A stretch of 63,288 bases of DNA from Angelakisella sp. GTDB lineage: Bacteria > Bacillota > Clostridia > Oscillospirales > Ruminococcaceae. A program made the position numbers and the translations under genes. Shown piece after piece: positions 54,285-63,134 of the stretch (positions within the stretch are counted from its first letter, which is position 1; every line of letters begins with the position of its first letter). A model generated the notes under the pieces. It did no database searches. It saw only the letters and a list, made by a program, of their open reading frames with translations, and was not told the DNA's origin. The stretch covers positions 1 through 63,288 of the forward strand of contig JAHHTQ010000008.1 of the NCBI GenBank assembly GCA_020024555.1. The letters are read 5' to 3'.

Positions 54285-54314
54285 ATTTTAAACAATACTG
54301 AAAAGGAGAGAAAA

Positions 54315-57300
54315 ATGATAGATTTTGTTCATTTGCACAACCATACAGAGTATAGTTTACTAGATGGAGCATGCAAAATAGATGAACTTATTGACAGAGC
54401 GATAGAGCTTAATCAAAAAGCGATAGCCGTTACAGACCACGGAGTTATGTACGGTATAATTGATTTTTATAAAAAAGCAACCAAAAAAGGCATAAAACCG
54501 ATAGTTGGCTGTGAAGTATATGTAGCGCCAAAGAGCAGATTTGATAAAAAACCAAGTCTCCACAACAAGCCATATCATCTAATACTTTTGTGTGAAAACA
54601 ATATCGGATACAAAAATTTGATATATCTTGTGTCACGTGGTTTTACAGAAGGGTTTTATTCAAAGCCCAGAATAGACAGGGAACTACTCGAAGGACACAC
54701 AGAGGGTCTTATCGCTCTGTCAGCTTGCCTTGCGGGTGAAGTTCCGCAGGCTATTTTGCGGGGAGATTATGAAGCGGCGCGGGAAGCTGTATCATACTAT
54801 AAAAATCTTTTCGGCAAAGACAGATACTATATAGAAATACAAAACCATGGTATCAAAGAACAATTAAAAGTTTTGCCTCATTTAATCAATATAGCAAAGG
54901 AACTTGACGTAGGACTCGTTGCCACAAACGACTGCCACTATATAACAAAAGAAGACAGTAAAATTCAGGATTTACTTATATGTATTCAGATGGGCAAAAC
55001 CATAAACGACGAAAAAAGTTTGGAATTTGCAACAGATGAATTCTATATAAAGAGCAGTGAAGAAATGGCGGAGCTGTTCAAAAATGTTCCGTCCGCAATA
55101 GCAAATACCGCGAAAATTGCCGATATGTGTAATGTTGAATTTACTTTCGGTGAAACCAAACTACCCTTTTACTCCGCACCAAACGGAGAAGACAACAAAG
55201 TTTTTTTCAGAAGAAAATGCTATGAAGGACTGCATAAACATTATGGTGAAAATCCAAACAAAGAGGCTGTGGACAGACTTGAATATGAACTATCTGTAAT
55301 AGATAAAATGGGCTATACAAACTATTTTCTGATAGTATATGACTTTATTAACTATGCAAAATCGGTTGGTATACCGGTAGGTCCGGGCAGAGGTTCTGGC
55401 GCGGGAAGCATTGCCGCATACTGTATGGGAATAACAGGCATTGACCCATTAAAATTCAATTTGCTGTTCGAACGTTTTTTAAATCCCGAACGTGTGAGTA
55501 TGCCGGACTTCGATGTCGATTTTTGTTATCAAAGACGCCCCGAAGTAATTGAATATGTTATAAAAAAATACGGCGCCGACCATGTAGCGCAGATAGTAAC
55601 TTTCGGTACAATGGCGGCGCGTGGCGCTATCCGTGATGTAGGACGCGCAATGGGACTGCCATACGGAACTGTTGATACAGTGGCAAAGCTTATTCCAATG
55701 GAACTGCACATTACCATAAAAAAAGCGCTGGAACAGAGTAAAGAACTGCAAACTGCCGTTGGCAGTGACCCACAAATAAAAGAACTTGTCTATACCGCGC
55801 AACGTGTTGAAGGTATGCCACGACACGCAAGCACACACGCCGCAGGCGTTGTTATTACCCGTGATACAGTTGACAGTTACGTTCCCTTGGCAAAAAACGA
55901 TGAGTCTATTGTCACCCAATTTACTATGACGACACTGGAAGAACTCGGACTTTTAAAAATGGACTTTTTGGGACTTCGTAACCTTACTGTTATTAGCGAT
56001 TGTGAAAAAATGATATGCGCAAAGGGCATTGATTTTGATATAAATAAAATTGCCCTTGACGACCAAAAGGTATTTGAAATGCTGTCACTGGGAACAACCG
56101 GCGGAGTATTTCAGCTTGAATCCGCAGGTATGAGAAAGATGCTTACACAGTTAAAGCCTACATCAATAGAAGATATGATAGCGGCTATTTCACTCTATCG
56201 TCCCGGCCCTATGGACTCTATACCGAAATATATACACAACCGCCACCACCCCGAAGATATTAAATACAGCACACCAATGCTGAAAGATATATTGGACGTA
56301 ACATACGGCTGTATAGTATATCAGGAACAGGTTATGCAAATTTGCAGAAGTTTGGGTGGATACAGCTATGGACAAGCCGACCTTGTAAGGCGCGCTATGT
56401 CAAAGAAAAAAGCCGATGTTATGGAAAAAGAACGTGTGCATTTTATTGACGGTTGCGCAAAGAATAATATCAGTGAAAAAATTGCAAATGATATATTTGA
56501 TGAAATGAGCAGTTTTGCCGCATACGCCTTTAATAAATCTCATGCGGCTGCCTATGCGCTGGTCGCATATCAAACAGCTTATTTAAAATACTATTATCCA
56601 AAAGAATATATGGCGTCACTACTGACAAGCATACTTGACAATACAGATAAAGTAATTGAATATATCGAAGAATGCGATAAACTTAATATTGCTGTGCTTC
56701 CGCCTGATATTAACGAAAGTTCAAAAGGGTTTACAGTTACCGAAAAGGGCATAAGATTCGGACTTATGGCAATTAAAAATTTGGGCGAAGGCATCATAGA
56801 AAAAATAATAGAAGAACGTAAAAAAGCAAAATTTACGGGTTTTGTTGATTTTTACCGCCGAATGTACTGCACAGAACTCAATAAACGGGCAATAGAAAGT
56901 TTAATCCGCAGCGGTTCTATGGACAGTATGGGTGAAAACAGAAAATCAATGTTGCAGGGTTATCTCAAAATTGCCGATACGGTTGCAAATGAACACCTGT
57001 GGCGTTCTGTCGGACAGATGACTCTTTTTGGTTCTATTGATAATAATATACAGGAAGAACTTACTATCCCGCAACTGCCTGAATTTGATGACCTTGATAT
57101 GTACGCTATGGAAAAAGAAGTTACGGGACTTTACCTATCGGGACACCCCATTAATAAATATCAGGATTTTATAAAAAATATAGGCGCAACGAAGATTATA
57201 AATCTTACGAACACTGATTTAAACGCAACTTACGACAATACAGATGTTAAACTTGTTGCTATGGTCACATCTAAAAAAATAAAGATTACACGCAATAATC

Positions 57301-57740
57301 AAACAATGGCTTTCGTTGTTCTTGAAGATAATACTGGTTCTATTGAAGCTATTCTATTTTCTAAGCTATACGATGAACTAAACAGACACATAGAAGTAGG
57401 CACACCGGTACTTGTTAAAGGAAAAGTTTCATTAAGGGAAAGTGAACCCGCAAAAATAATAATAGACTTTGCGCAAAGCGCGGATTTAGCAAAGAAAGAA
57501 TCCGAAAAAGATAAAAACAAAAACGGACTTTATATTAAAATTCCGTCAATTACAAGCGACAAGGCAAATAAAGTAACTGATATTATAAAAGTTTTTTCGG
57601 GAGATTCTTATGTGTACTTTTATGCAGAGGATACAAAGAAATTATTGAAAGGAAATGATAATGTTAAAGTAAACATTTGTGATATACTGCTCAAAGAACT
57701 TGAAAAGGTTGTAGGTATAGATAATATTAAGATAAAATAA
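54315..57740 (+). CDS. dnaE: DNA polymerase III alpha subunit DnaE
   Basis: 1141-residue family C polymerase of DnaE1 type. The N-terminal PHP domain (FVHLHNHTEYSLLDGACK, metal ligands present) is followed by the palm domain with catalytic Asp398 and Asp400 in MPDFDVDF, a third Asp in LLKMDFLGLRNLT, the finger domain, an HhH region and a C-terminal OB fold. There is no 3'-5' exonuclease insertion, so it is not PolC. AAAAGGAG precedes the ATG. In Firmicutes DnaE usually works beside PolC. Confidence 0.97.
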   Translation: MIDFVHLHNHTEYSLLDGACKIDELIDRAIELNQKAIAVTDHGVMYGIIDFYKKATKKGIKPIVGCEVYVAPKSRFDKKPSLHNKPYHLILLCENNIGYKNLIYLVSRGFTEGFYSKPRIDRELLEGHTEGLIALSACLAGEVPQAILRGDYEAAREAVSYYKNLFGKDRYYIEIQNHGIKEQLKVLPHLINIAKELDVGLVATNDCHYITKEDSKIQDLLICIQMGKTINDEKSLEFATDEFYIKSSEEMAELFKNVPSAIANTAKIADMCNVEFTFGETKLPFYSAPNGEDNKVFFRRKCYEGLHKHYGENPNKEAVDRLEYELSVIDKMGYTNYFLIVYDFINYAKSVGIPVGPGRGSGAGSIAAYCMGITGIDPLKFNLLFERFLNPERVSMPDFDVDFCYQRRPEVIEYVIKKYGADHVAQIVTFGTMAARGAIRDVGRAMGLPYGTVDTVAKLIPMELHITIKKALEQSKELQTAVGSDPQIKELVYTAQRVEGMPRHASTHAAGVVITRDTVDSYVPLAKNDESIVTQFTMTTLEELGLLKMDFLGLRNLTVISDCEKMICAKGIDFDINKIALDDQKVFEMLSLGTTGGVFQLESAGMRKMLTQLKPTSIEDMIAAISLYRPGPMDSIPKYIHNRHHPEDIKYSTPMLKDILDVTYGCIVYQEQVMQICRSLGGYSYGQADLVRRAMSKKKADVMEKERVHFIDGCAKNNISEKIANDIFDEMSSFAAYAFNKSHAAAYALVAYQTAYLKYYYPKEYMASLLTSILDNTDKVIEYIEECDKLNIAVLPPDINESSKGFTVTEKGIRFGLMAIKNLGEGIIEKIIEERKKAKFTGFVDFYRRMYCTELNKRAIESLIRSGSMDSMGENRKSMLQGYLKIADTVANEHLWRSVGQMTLFGSIDNNIQEELTIPQLPEFDDLDMYAMEKEVTGLYLSGHPINKYQDFIKNIGATKIINLTNTDLNATYDNTDVKLVAMVTSKKIKITRNNQTMAFVVLEDNTGSIEAILFSKLYDELNRHIEVGTPVLVKGKVSLRESEPAKIIIDFAQSADLAKKESEKDKNKNGLYIKIPSITSDKANKVTDIIKVFSGDSYVYFYAEDTKKLLKGNDNVKVNICDILLKELEKVVGIDNIKIK

Positions 57741-57903
57741 AATATTAATGTTAAAATATACTAAATAAATTTTTATCACAAATAATTTTTTAACAATATG
57801 TCAATATACTTTTTATTTTAATAAATATAAAATAATACTGAAAAAAGTATTTGTTTTTTAAAAGTAAATTATTGATTAAAAAACCATAGGAGGTATTTTA
57901 TAT

Positions 57904-58878
57904 ATGGAAAAAACACCAAGAACCATAGGAGTTTTGACAAGCGGTGGTGATGCGCCGGGAATGAATGCCGCTATACGCGCAGTTGTACGCGCCGCAAATT
58001 TTAAAGGTATAAAAGTATTGGGTATTCAAAGAGGATATCAAGGCTTACTTAACGGTGAGGTTCGTGAATTGGGACTACGTGATGTATGTGATATTATACA
58101 ACGTGGCGGTACTATGCTATATACTGCAAGATGTCCTGAATTTAAAGAAGAAGCCACTCAGGATAAGGCTGTTGAAATGTGTAAAAAACTTGGAATAGAC
58201 GGACTTGTTGTTATCGGTGGTGACGGTTCATTCTGTGGCGCAAGAGCTTTGTCAAATAAAGGTATTCCATGTATAGGTATCCCCGGAACCATTGATAATG
58301 ATATAGCATCTACTGAGTATACAATAGGTTTTGATACAGCGCTTAATACTGTTATAGAAAATGTTGACAGACTCCGTGATACTTCTCAATCCCACGATAG
58401 ATGTTCTGTTGTTGAGGTTATGGGCAGACATGCCGGACACATTGCTCTACATGCCGGTATAGCTTGTGGCGCTATCGCTGTACTTATCCCTGAACGTGAA
58501 TATAATATTGATACAGATATTATCGAACGTATGCAAGATACTCTGAAAACAGGCAAACACCACTTTATAGTTATTGTTGCCGAAGGCATAGAAAACTCAC
58601 AGGAAATAACAAAATACATTCAACAAAAAACGGGTATTGAAAGTAGACTTACTGTTTTGGGTCATATCCAAAGGGGAGGTATACCAACAGGTAAAGAGAG
58701 AGTTTTTGCCAGTGTTATGGGTTATCGTGCTGTTGAATTACTTGAAGAAGGAAAAGGCAATCGTGTTGTGGCTGTTCAAAACAGCCGTACTGTTGACTTT
58801 GATATAAATGAAGCTTTAAATATGCATAAACGCATTGATGACTATCTATACAAAGTAGCTTACGAAATTTCAATCTGA
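57904..58878 (+). CDS. pfkA: 6-phosphofructokinase
   Basis: ATP-dependent enzyme of glycolysis, 324 residues. Motifs: GVLTSGGDAPGMNAAIRAVV (ATP site), GGDGSFCGA, GTIDNDIASTEYTIGFDTA (catalytic TIDND) and EVMGRHAGHIAL. The C-terminal VTVLGHIQRGG-like sequence (LTVLGHIQRGGIPTGKER) contacts the sugar phosphate. Gly at the position after GGD supports ATP rather than PPi use. AGGAGG precedes the ATG. Monocistronic between dnaE and ssrA. Confidence 0.97.
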   Translation: MEKTPRTIGVLTSGGDAPGMNAAIRAVVRAANFKGIKVLGIQRGYQGLLNGEVRELGLRDVCDIIQRGGTMLYTARCPEFKEEATQDKAVEMCKKLGIDGLVVIGGDGSFCGARALSNKGIPCIGIPGTIDNDIASTEYTIGFDTALNTVIENVDRLRDTSQSHDRCSVVEVMGRHAGHIALHAGIACGAIAVLIPEREYNIDTDIIERMQDTLKTGKHHFIVIVAEGIENSQEITKYIQQKTGIESRLTVLGHIQRGGIPTGKERVFASVMGYRAVELLEEGKGNRVVAVQNSRTVDFDINEALNMHKRIDDYLYKVAYEISI

Positions 58879-58898
58879 TTATTAATAATTTATAGCTT

Positions 58899-58930
58899 TT
58901 GGGGAGAGATTATATGGTCTCTCCCTTACT
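58899..58930 (+). terminator. Terminator of pfkA
   Basis: GGGAGAGA pairs with TCTCTCCC over an 8-nt loop. The following T-run is weak (TTACTTA). Confidence 0.55.
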
Positions 58931-58958
58931 TAAATCAATAAATTTTATGTTTATCTGA

Positions 58959-58987
58959 TTGACACAAGATTTTAAATATGGTATACT
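58959..58987 (+). promoter_or_regulatory. Promoter of ssrA
   Basis: Consensus TTGACA (58959-58964), 17-nt spacer, TATACT (58982-58987). Confidence 0.9.
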
Positions 58988-59001
58988 TATAGATACTATA
59001 T

Positions 59002-59350
59002 GGGGATGCACAGGTTTCGACGGGGATTTTGAAGTATAGTAAGCGTGTAGAGGTGCTCACACTCTTTAAACTGGGCAATTTTAAATTTAAACGCTAACGA
59101 TAATTTAGCTTACGCTGCCTAATTTTAGGCTGCCGTCTGTTCTGAGATAACCACGACTCAGAAACAGGCGTCGACTAGTGGTGAACGAATATCAAGAGTG
59201 TCTCGGCTTTTTATTTGTACTAGGGACTACCAAGCATTTTAGTCTGTTTGCTGACGATTATGTAAGGGAATTTTAAATAACAAACTACACACGTAGAAAG
59301 CTATATGAATGGGTTTTCGGACACGAGTTCAATTCTCGTCATCTCCACCA
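59002..59350 (+). ncRNA. ssrA: tmRNA
   Basis: Rescues stalled ribosomes with SmpB. The 5' end GGGGATG pairs with CATCTCC before the encoded ACCA, the T-arm GAGTTCAATTCTCG is present, and GGTTTCGACGGGG follows the 5' end. The tag frame at 59093-59122 reads ANDNLAYAA then TAA, with the usual hydrophobic AA end for Clp proteolysis. One-piece form of normal length. Confidence 0.97.
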
Positions 59351-59368
59351 AGTCAATAAGCCAAAATA

Positions 59369-59398
59369 GATGTCATCGGTATAAAAGCCGATGACATC
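59369..59398 (+). terminator. Hairpin after tmRNA
   Basis: GATGTCATCGG pairs perfectly with CCGATGACATC over an 8-nt loop. The T-run begins only about 12 nt later. It probably ends ssrA transcription but may also belong to the integrated element. Confidence 0.6.
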
Positions 59399-59433
59399 GT
59401 GCTTTACAGACTTTTTTCTTGAAAAAAAGCGGG

Positions 59434-59471
59434 TTTTTAAAATGACATTTTTAAGGATGTCATTTTAAAAA
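59434..59471. repeat. 15-bp perfect inverted repeat beside ssrA
   Basis: TTTTTAAAATGACAT (59434-59448) and ATGTCATTTTAAAAA (59457-59471) with an 8-nt spacer. It shares the ATGTCAT/ATGACAT core with the hairpin at 59369-59398, giving four copies of the core in 94 bp. Confidence 0.8.
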
Positions 59472-59696
59472 TTTTAATATTTTTAAGAAATGAACTAACA
59501 CGCATATAATTATAATAACAAAAAATACAGAAAACTGCTTTAATGAATTGATAGTAAGATAAAATCAATAAAAATAGATTTAGTTATCTAGAAAAATAAG
59601 CTTTTACTTTAAGAGAATTTTCGGGTTTTATATAAAAAATATGTTACTAATAACCAAATTTAAAAAGGCGCCACTAAAAATCAAATAAAATATTAC
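59472..59696. other. AT-rich accessory spacer
   Basis: No gene seen between the inverted repeat and the next hairpin. It belongs to the presumed integrated element. Confidence 0.4.
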
Positions 59697-59740
59697 AAAG
59701 TATCGGTTTCATAAAAAATCGGTACTTTTTTATTTTTTTG
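59697..59740 (+). terminator. Terminator-like hairpin in the accessory region
   Basis: AAGTATCGGTTT pairs with AAATCGGTACTT (G-U pairs allowed), followed by TTTTATTTTTTT. No gene ends here, so it may terminate an unseen small RNA. Confidence 0.55.
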
Positions 59741-59865
59741 AATAAAAAAATGAACTCCAAAAATAGAGCCACTTTAAACTTATAAGCTTAAAAGGGCGCT
59801 GGCTTAGGCTTTACAGGAAACAGCAGATAAAAATATATACTTTAATAAGCAAATAAAAAGGGGCG

Positions 59866-59908
59866 CTAAGACCAAATCTTTGATTACAGAGATTTGGTCT
59901 TTTTTTGT
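59866..59908 (+). terminator. Terminator/attenuator upstream of the accessory gene
   Basis: AAGACCAAATCT pairs with AGATTTGGTCTT over a short loop, followed by seven Ts. It lies 31 nt before the next start codon, in the position of an attenuator. Confidence 0.75.
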
Positions 59909-59938
59909 TGCTCTGATTATAAAGAAAGGAAGATTAAA

Positions 59939-60541
59939 ATGTCATACAGAATTATGAAAGGAACAGCACTAGGCAGTATGGAAAAAATGATGCTCACAAT
60001 TCCAAACTTTGATTATAAAAAAGGAGATGATATGAATGAACAAACAACAGTTTTACCACTCTTAAACCTATCTCTAAAAAAGGGCGCTACTTTCAACCCA
60101 CAAGAAAACTATAAAGAATTTATTAAAAGTTGTTTTCACTCAATAGACAAAAAAAGATTTCAAAAACGATTACAGCAACTTATCGATGAATACGATAACA
60201 CTTTTTTCGTTTCTGAAACCCATTTTTTCAGATTTTTAAATTTACAAAATATCGGCGCCCTTTTTCAAAATAACAGTAAGCAACAGGCAATTTTATATTT
60301 GCTGTCTTCTGATGATTTTCTTTATAACTGCTTTAAAGAAAATAAATATAGAAATATACGCGGTATGAAGTTACCTAAACTCAGTACGGAATCATATGCT
60401 ATCTACAAAGCAGCGGAAATGATTGAAAGTGAAAAAGAAAATATAAAAATAGATGAACTGTCCGATTATAATTTAATCAGTGATACTACCTTTAAACTTA
60501 TAATCAACAGCTTTATTTTACTAAATATTAAAGCTATCTGA
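59939..60541 (+). CDS. Unrecognised accessory protein
   Basis: 200 residues, helical and rich in Lys, Phe and Asn; I recognise no family. There are two in-frame starts with good ribosome binding sites: ATG at 59939 after AAAGGAAG, and ATG at 60032 after AAGGAG, which would give a 169-residue form lacking MSYRIMKGTALGSMEKMM. No membrane segment or signal peptide is seen. The C-terminal region (YAIYKAAEMIESEKENIKID, LISDTTFKLIINSF) is helical. It converges on the XRE gene with an 8-nt overlap and is preceded by an attenuator-like hairpin. Confidence 0.7.
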   Translation: MSYRIMKGTALGSMEKMMLTIPNFDYKKGDDMNEQTTVLPLLNLSLKKGATFNPQENYKEFIKSCFHSIDKKRFQKRLQQLIDEYDNTFFVSETHFFRFLNLQNIGALFQNNSKQQAILYLLSSDDFLYNCFKENKYRNIRGMKLPKLSTESYAIYKAAEMIESEKENIKIDELSDYNLISDTTFKLIINSFILLNIKAI

Positions 60542-60776
60542 CGTATTCAATTAAATCACTTACTTCACAATCCAACACATAACAAATCCTAGTTAAAACA
60601 TCTATATCCATTCGCTCAATTTCACCCTTGTACCATTTATCAGCTACTTCAAAACGTACATCAATCAAACGGGCAAGTGTATTTCTTGTAATATTCTTTT
60701 TATCCATTATTTCTTTTATATGAAATACTATTTTTCCATAATTTTGTTTTACATAAATCGATTTTGGCTCTTCCAT
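60534..60776 (-). CDS. XRE/Cro-type repressor
   Basis: 80-residue single-domain DNA-binding protein. HTH of the Cro/C1 class: GKIVFHIKEIMDKKNITRNTLARLIDV quoted in part (IKEIMDKKNITRNTLARL), then FEVADKWYKGEIERMDIDVL as recognition region and LDCEVSDLIEYV at the end. It is divergent from the SLOG gene across a 102-nt region with two identical 12-bp sites. GAGGTGAT precedes the ATG. It is probably an autoregulator and the switch for the rightward gene. Confidence 0.9.
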   Translation of the reverse strand: MEEPKSIYVKQNYGKIVFHIKEIMDKKNITRNTLARLIDVRFEVADKWYKGEIERMDIDVLTRICYVLDCEVSDLIEYVR

Positions 60777-60786
60777 AACATCACCT

Positions 60787-60798
60787 CTATATAAATAG
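60787..60798. promoter_or_regulatory. Operator copy 1 (CTATATAAATAG)
   Basis: A 12-bp near-palindrome just upstream of the RBS of the XRE gene, identical to the copy at 60844-60855. Confidence 0.65.
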
Positions 60799-60818
60799 TT
60801 TATAAATATTATTTACTA

Positions 60819-60847
60819 TTGACTATCTACATATTTATAGTTACTAT
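60819..60847 (+). promoter_or_regulatory. Promoter of the SLOG gene
   Basis: TTGACT (60819-60824), 17-nt spacer, TACTAT (60842-60847). Confidence 0.7.
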
Positions 60848-60858
60848 ATAAATAGTAA
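60841..60858. promoter_or_regulatory. Operator copy 2 overlapping the -10 box
   Basis: TTACTATATAAATAGTAA: 7-bp perfect arms around ATAA, containing the 12-bp CTATATAAATAG of copy 1. A bound repressor would cover the -10 box of the rightward promoter. Confidence 0.7.
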
Positions 60859-60878
60859 TAAAATAAAGGATGAACAGT

Positions 60879-61382
60879 ATGAGAATAAACAAAAACAATT
60901 CATTATGTTTTACAGGACACAGAACTGAAAAGTTACCAAAGACAGAAAAAGAGTTAGAAAACCTGAAGAAAAAACTATTACTTGCAATAGACCGTGCAAT
61001 TGCCAATGGAGTAGATACATTTTACTTTGGCGCTTGTTATGGATTTGATTTATTGGCTGCGCAATTGGTTTTAATGAGAAGCAAAATATTGGTGTTGGAT
61101 AATCCCAAACACATCAGGTTAATTGCAGTAGTTCCGTTTGAAGAACAAGCAGCTTGTTGGTCTGAGACTAATAGAGAGATATACTATTCAACGCTACAAT
61201 ATTGTGATGAAGTAATTATGTTACATACAAAGTTTGAAAAGGGATGTTATCATGAGAGAAACCGATATATGGTAAACAGAGCCGGTCAAATGATTGCGTA
61301 TTATGATGGCAGTAGCGGTGGAACAGGCTATACAGTGCAATATGCCAAACAAAAAGGCATAAAAATTACAAATCTATATTAA
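60879..61382 (+). CDS. SLOG superfamily protein (DUF1273/YpsA-like)
   Basis: 167 residues of a Rossmann-like fold: SLCFTGHRTEKLPK at the N-terminus, FYFGACYGFDLLAAQLVL, IRLIAVVPFEEQAACW, and at the C-terminus RNRYMVNRAGQMIAYYDGSSGGTGYTV (parts). GHR and the GGTGYT loop are where SLOG proteins bind nucleotide-like ligands. Copies are common on mobile elements; functions range from nucleotide sensing to defence, and YpsA itself affects cell division. ATG at 60879 is eight nt after AAAGGA; an ATG at 60870 overlaps the RBS. Target of the XRE switch. Confidence 0.88.
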   Translation: MRINKNNSLCFTGHRTEKLPKTEKELENLKKKLLLAIDRAIANGVDTFYFGACYGFDLLAAQLVLMRSKILVLDNPKHIRLIAVVPFEEQAACWSETNREIYYSTLQYCDEVIMLHTKFEKGCYHERNRYMVNRAGQMIAYYDGSSGGTGYTVQYAKQKGIKITNLY

Positions 61383-61394
61383 ATAGCAAAAATC

Positions 61395-61422
61395 AGAGTC
61401 ACTTTTAAAGTGGCTCTTTTTT
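61395..61422 (+). terminator. Terminator of the SLOG gene
   Basis: AGAGTCACTTT pairs with AAAGTGGCTCT (one G-U pair), followed by TTTTTTA. Confidence 0.88.
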
Positions 61423-61457
61423 ATATCTGCAAATAAATTTAAAAAGGAGAGATTTAA

Positions 61458-63134
61458 ATGAGAATTAAATTTAAAGGAACACCATATGATACGTTTTTTC
61501 CATGTACAGAAGAAACCATAAACCGTGTTTGCGAACAAATCGGAGTCCCAAACAGCGCCAAAACAACAGTATCAGTTAAAGAAGTTGTTGACGACAGCAG
61601 AGCGAATGAAATGCTTCAAGGTCAATCATATAATATTGCCCAACTGAACTTTTTGACAAAGGTTCTTGAAAGTTTCAGCGAAGATCAATTAAATACATTT
61701 TATGCCCTTGTTTACACAAGGAAAACAAACAATATCAAGCAGCTTATAAACCTTACCTACAACCTTAATAACGTCAGTTTGGTTAATAATCTTTATGATA
61801 TTGAAAGCGCAGGCAGAAAAATGTATCTTGACACGCAAGGCTATGTTGATGCTGAGAAATTCAAAGAATTTAACGGTAAAGACTATTTTAAACAAGCGCT
61901 GGAGAATAATATCGAACATGTAATTACACCTTATGGAATACTTTTCGTAAACAACAAAAATTATGAAGAAGTATTTGACGGTAAGCACCTTCCCTTTTTT
62001 GATTACACAAATAAAGGAAGCGTTTCAATAAGCTATGAGAAAAAAAGAGAATATCTATACTTCCCATTTCAAAAAACGGAAATAGTTAAAGCTCTTGAAA
62101 ACTTGGGTGTTGAGGATATCCGTTCTACTTCAATACTTGTTGATGCACCGTACATATCAGATAAAGCGCACTTGTCAATTCTTGACGGAGATGAAATTTA
62201 TAACAAGCTAATGGATTTTTCAGCTTATAGTTATTACTATACTTCTTTAACTAAGGAAGATAAAAACAAGCTGAACTTTCTGATGGATACCTTTGAAACA
62301 GAATCCGCAAAAGATTTGGAGAAGGTAATCAAAAACTTAAATTTTTTCAATGTCAGGGAAGAAATTCACAATTCACATGAGTATGGTGAATATATAATTT
62401 GTAAAAGAAACAATCTCTATTACAACGAAGGGCCGCTAAAAGAGTTTATCGACTTTGAAAAGTGTGGTAACAAATACAGAAATATCGAAAACGGCTGTTT
62501 TACTGAAAATGGATATATAAGTTACTTCGGTTATGATCAGGAAATGAGTGAGCTACTATCTAATATAGGACTTGCGCCACAAAACAAACACCTTCAAACA
62601 CAAGCTCTATATATGCCGCTTATAGGCGAAACCTACGACCTATATGCAGAACAACACAACAGATATGACGCTTTAAATCAAAATCATGTATATATAATGG
62701 ATGCTTCGGAGCTTGCAGACTATGCAGATGAAGTTAAGGATGCCATCCGCAAATATGATATAACTCTTAACGAGCGCGGCTTAATGGAATATTACAATAA
62801 AGCAAACACAGTCAATGCAAAGGTGCAAAAGCTGTCATTTGATGTTGAGATTATCGATAACCAACTTATGGGTGTGGCAAAGCTTGAACTGAACGCTCCG
62901 TTAAATCAATTTGAATTGGATGATATAAAGGACTATATTGAGGGGCAATGCTCAGATGGCTGGGGCGAAGGCTTTGAACAGCGCGAAATCAAATGCGGGG
63001 AAAAAGAATTTTATGTCAGCTTTTGGCAGCCATGTGATTGGGAGCTGAAAACAGGTAAAGAAATAGGGTTGGAAGCATTTGAGCCTGCAGAAGAAGCCAA
63101 AATGGGAATGAATATGGGAGGTATGTACCAATGA
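61458..63134 (+). CDS. ArdA-like antirestriction protein
   Basis: 558 residues, much longer than classical ArdA of about 165. Two features of the gut-Firmicute antirestriction family are seen: AQLNFLTKVLESFSEDQLN with NIKQLINLTYNLNNVSLV (about 55-115), and the C-terminal block IEGQCSDGWGEGFEQREI with YVSFWQPCDWEL (about 493-535). The acidic middle fits DNA mimicry. ArdA proteins inhibit type I restriction enzymes and protect entering element DNA. AAAGGAGAG precedes the ATG. The stop overlaps the next start (ATGA). Confidence 0.75.
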   Translation: MRIKFKGTPYDTFFPCTEETINRVCEQIGVPNSAKTTVSVKEVVDDSRANEMLQGQSYNIAQLNFLTKVLESFSEDQLNTFYALVYTRKTNNIKQLINLTYNLNNVSLVNNLYDIESAGRKMYLDTQGYVDAEKFKEFNGKDYFKQALENNIEHVITPYGILFVNNKNYEEVFDGKHLPFFDYTNKGSVSISYEKKREYLYFPFQKTEIVKALENLGVEDIRSTSILVDAPYISDKAHLSILDGDEIYNKLMDFSAYSYYYTSLTKEDKNKLNFLMDTFETESAKDLEKVIKNLNFFNVREEIHNSHEYGEYIICKRNNLYYNEGPLKEFIDFEKCGNKYRNIENGCFTENGYISYFGYDQEMSELLSNIGLAPQNKHLQTQALYMPLIGETYDLYAEQHNRYDALNQNHVYIMDASELADYADEVKDAIRKYDITLNERGLMEYYNKANTVNAKVQKLSFDVEIIDNQLMGVAKLELNAPLNQFELDDIKDYIEGQCSDGWGEGFEQREIKCGEKEFYVSFWQPCDWELKTGKEIGLEAFEPAEEAKMGMNMGGMYQ

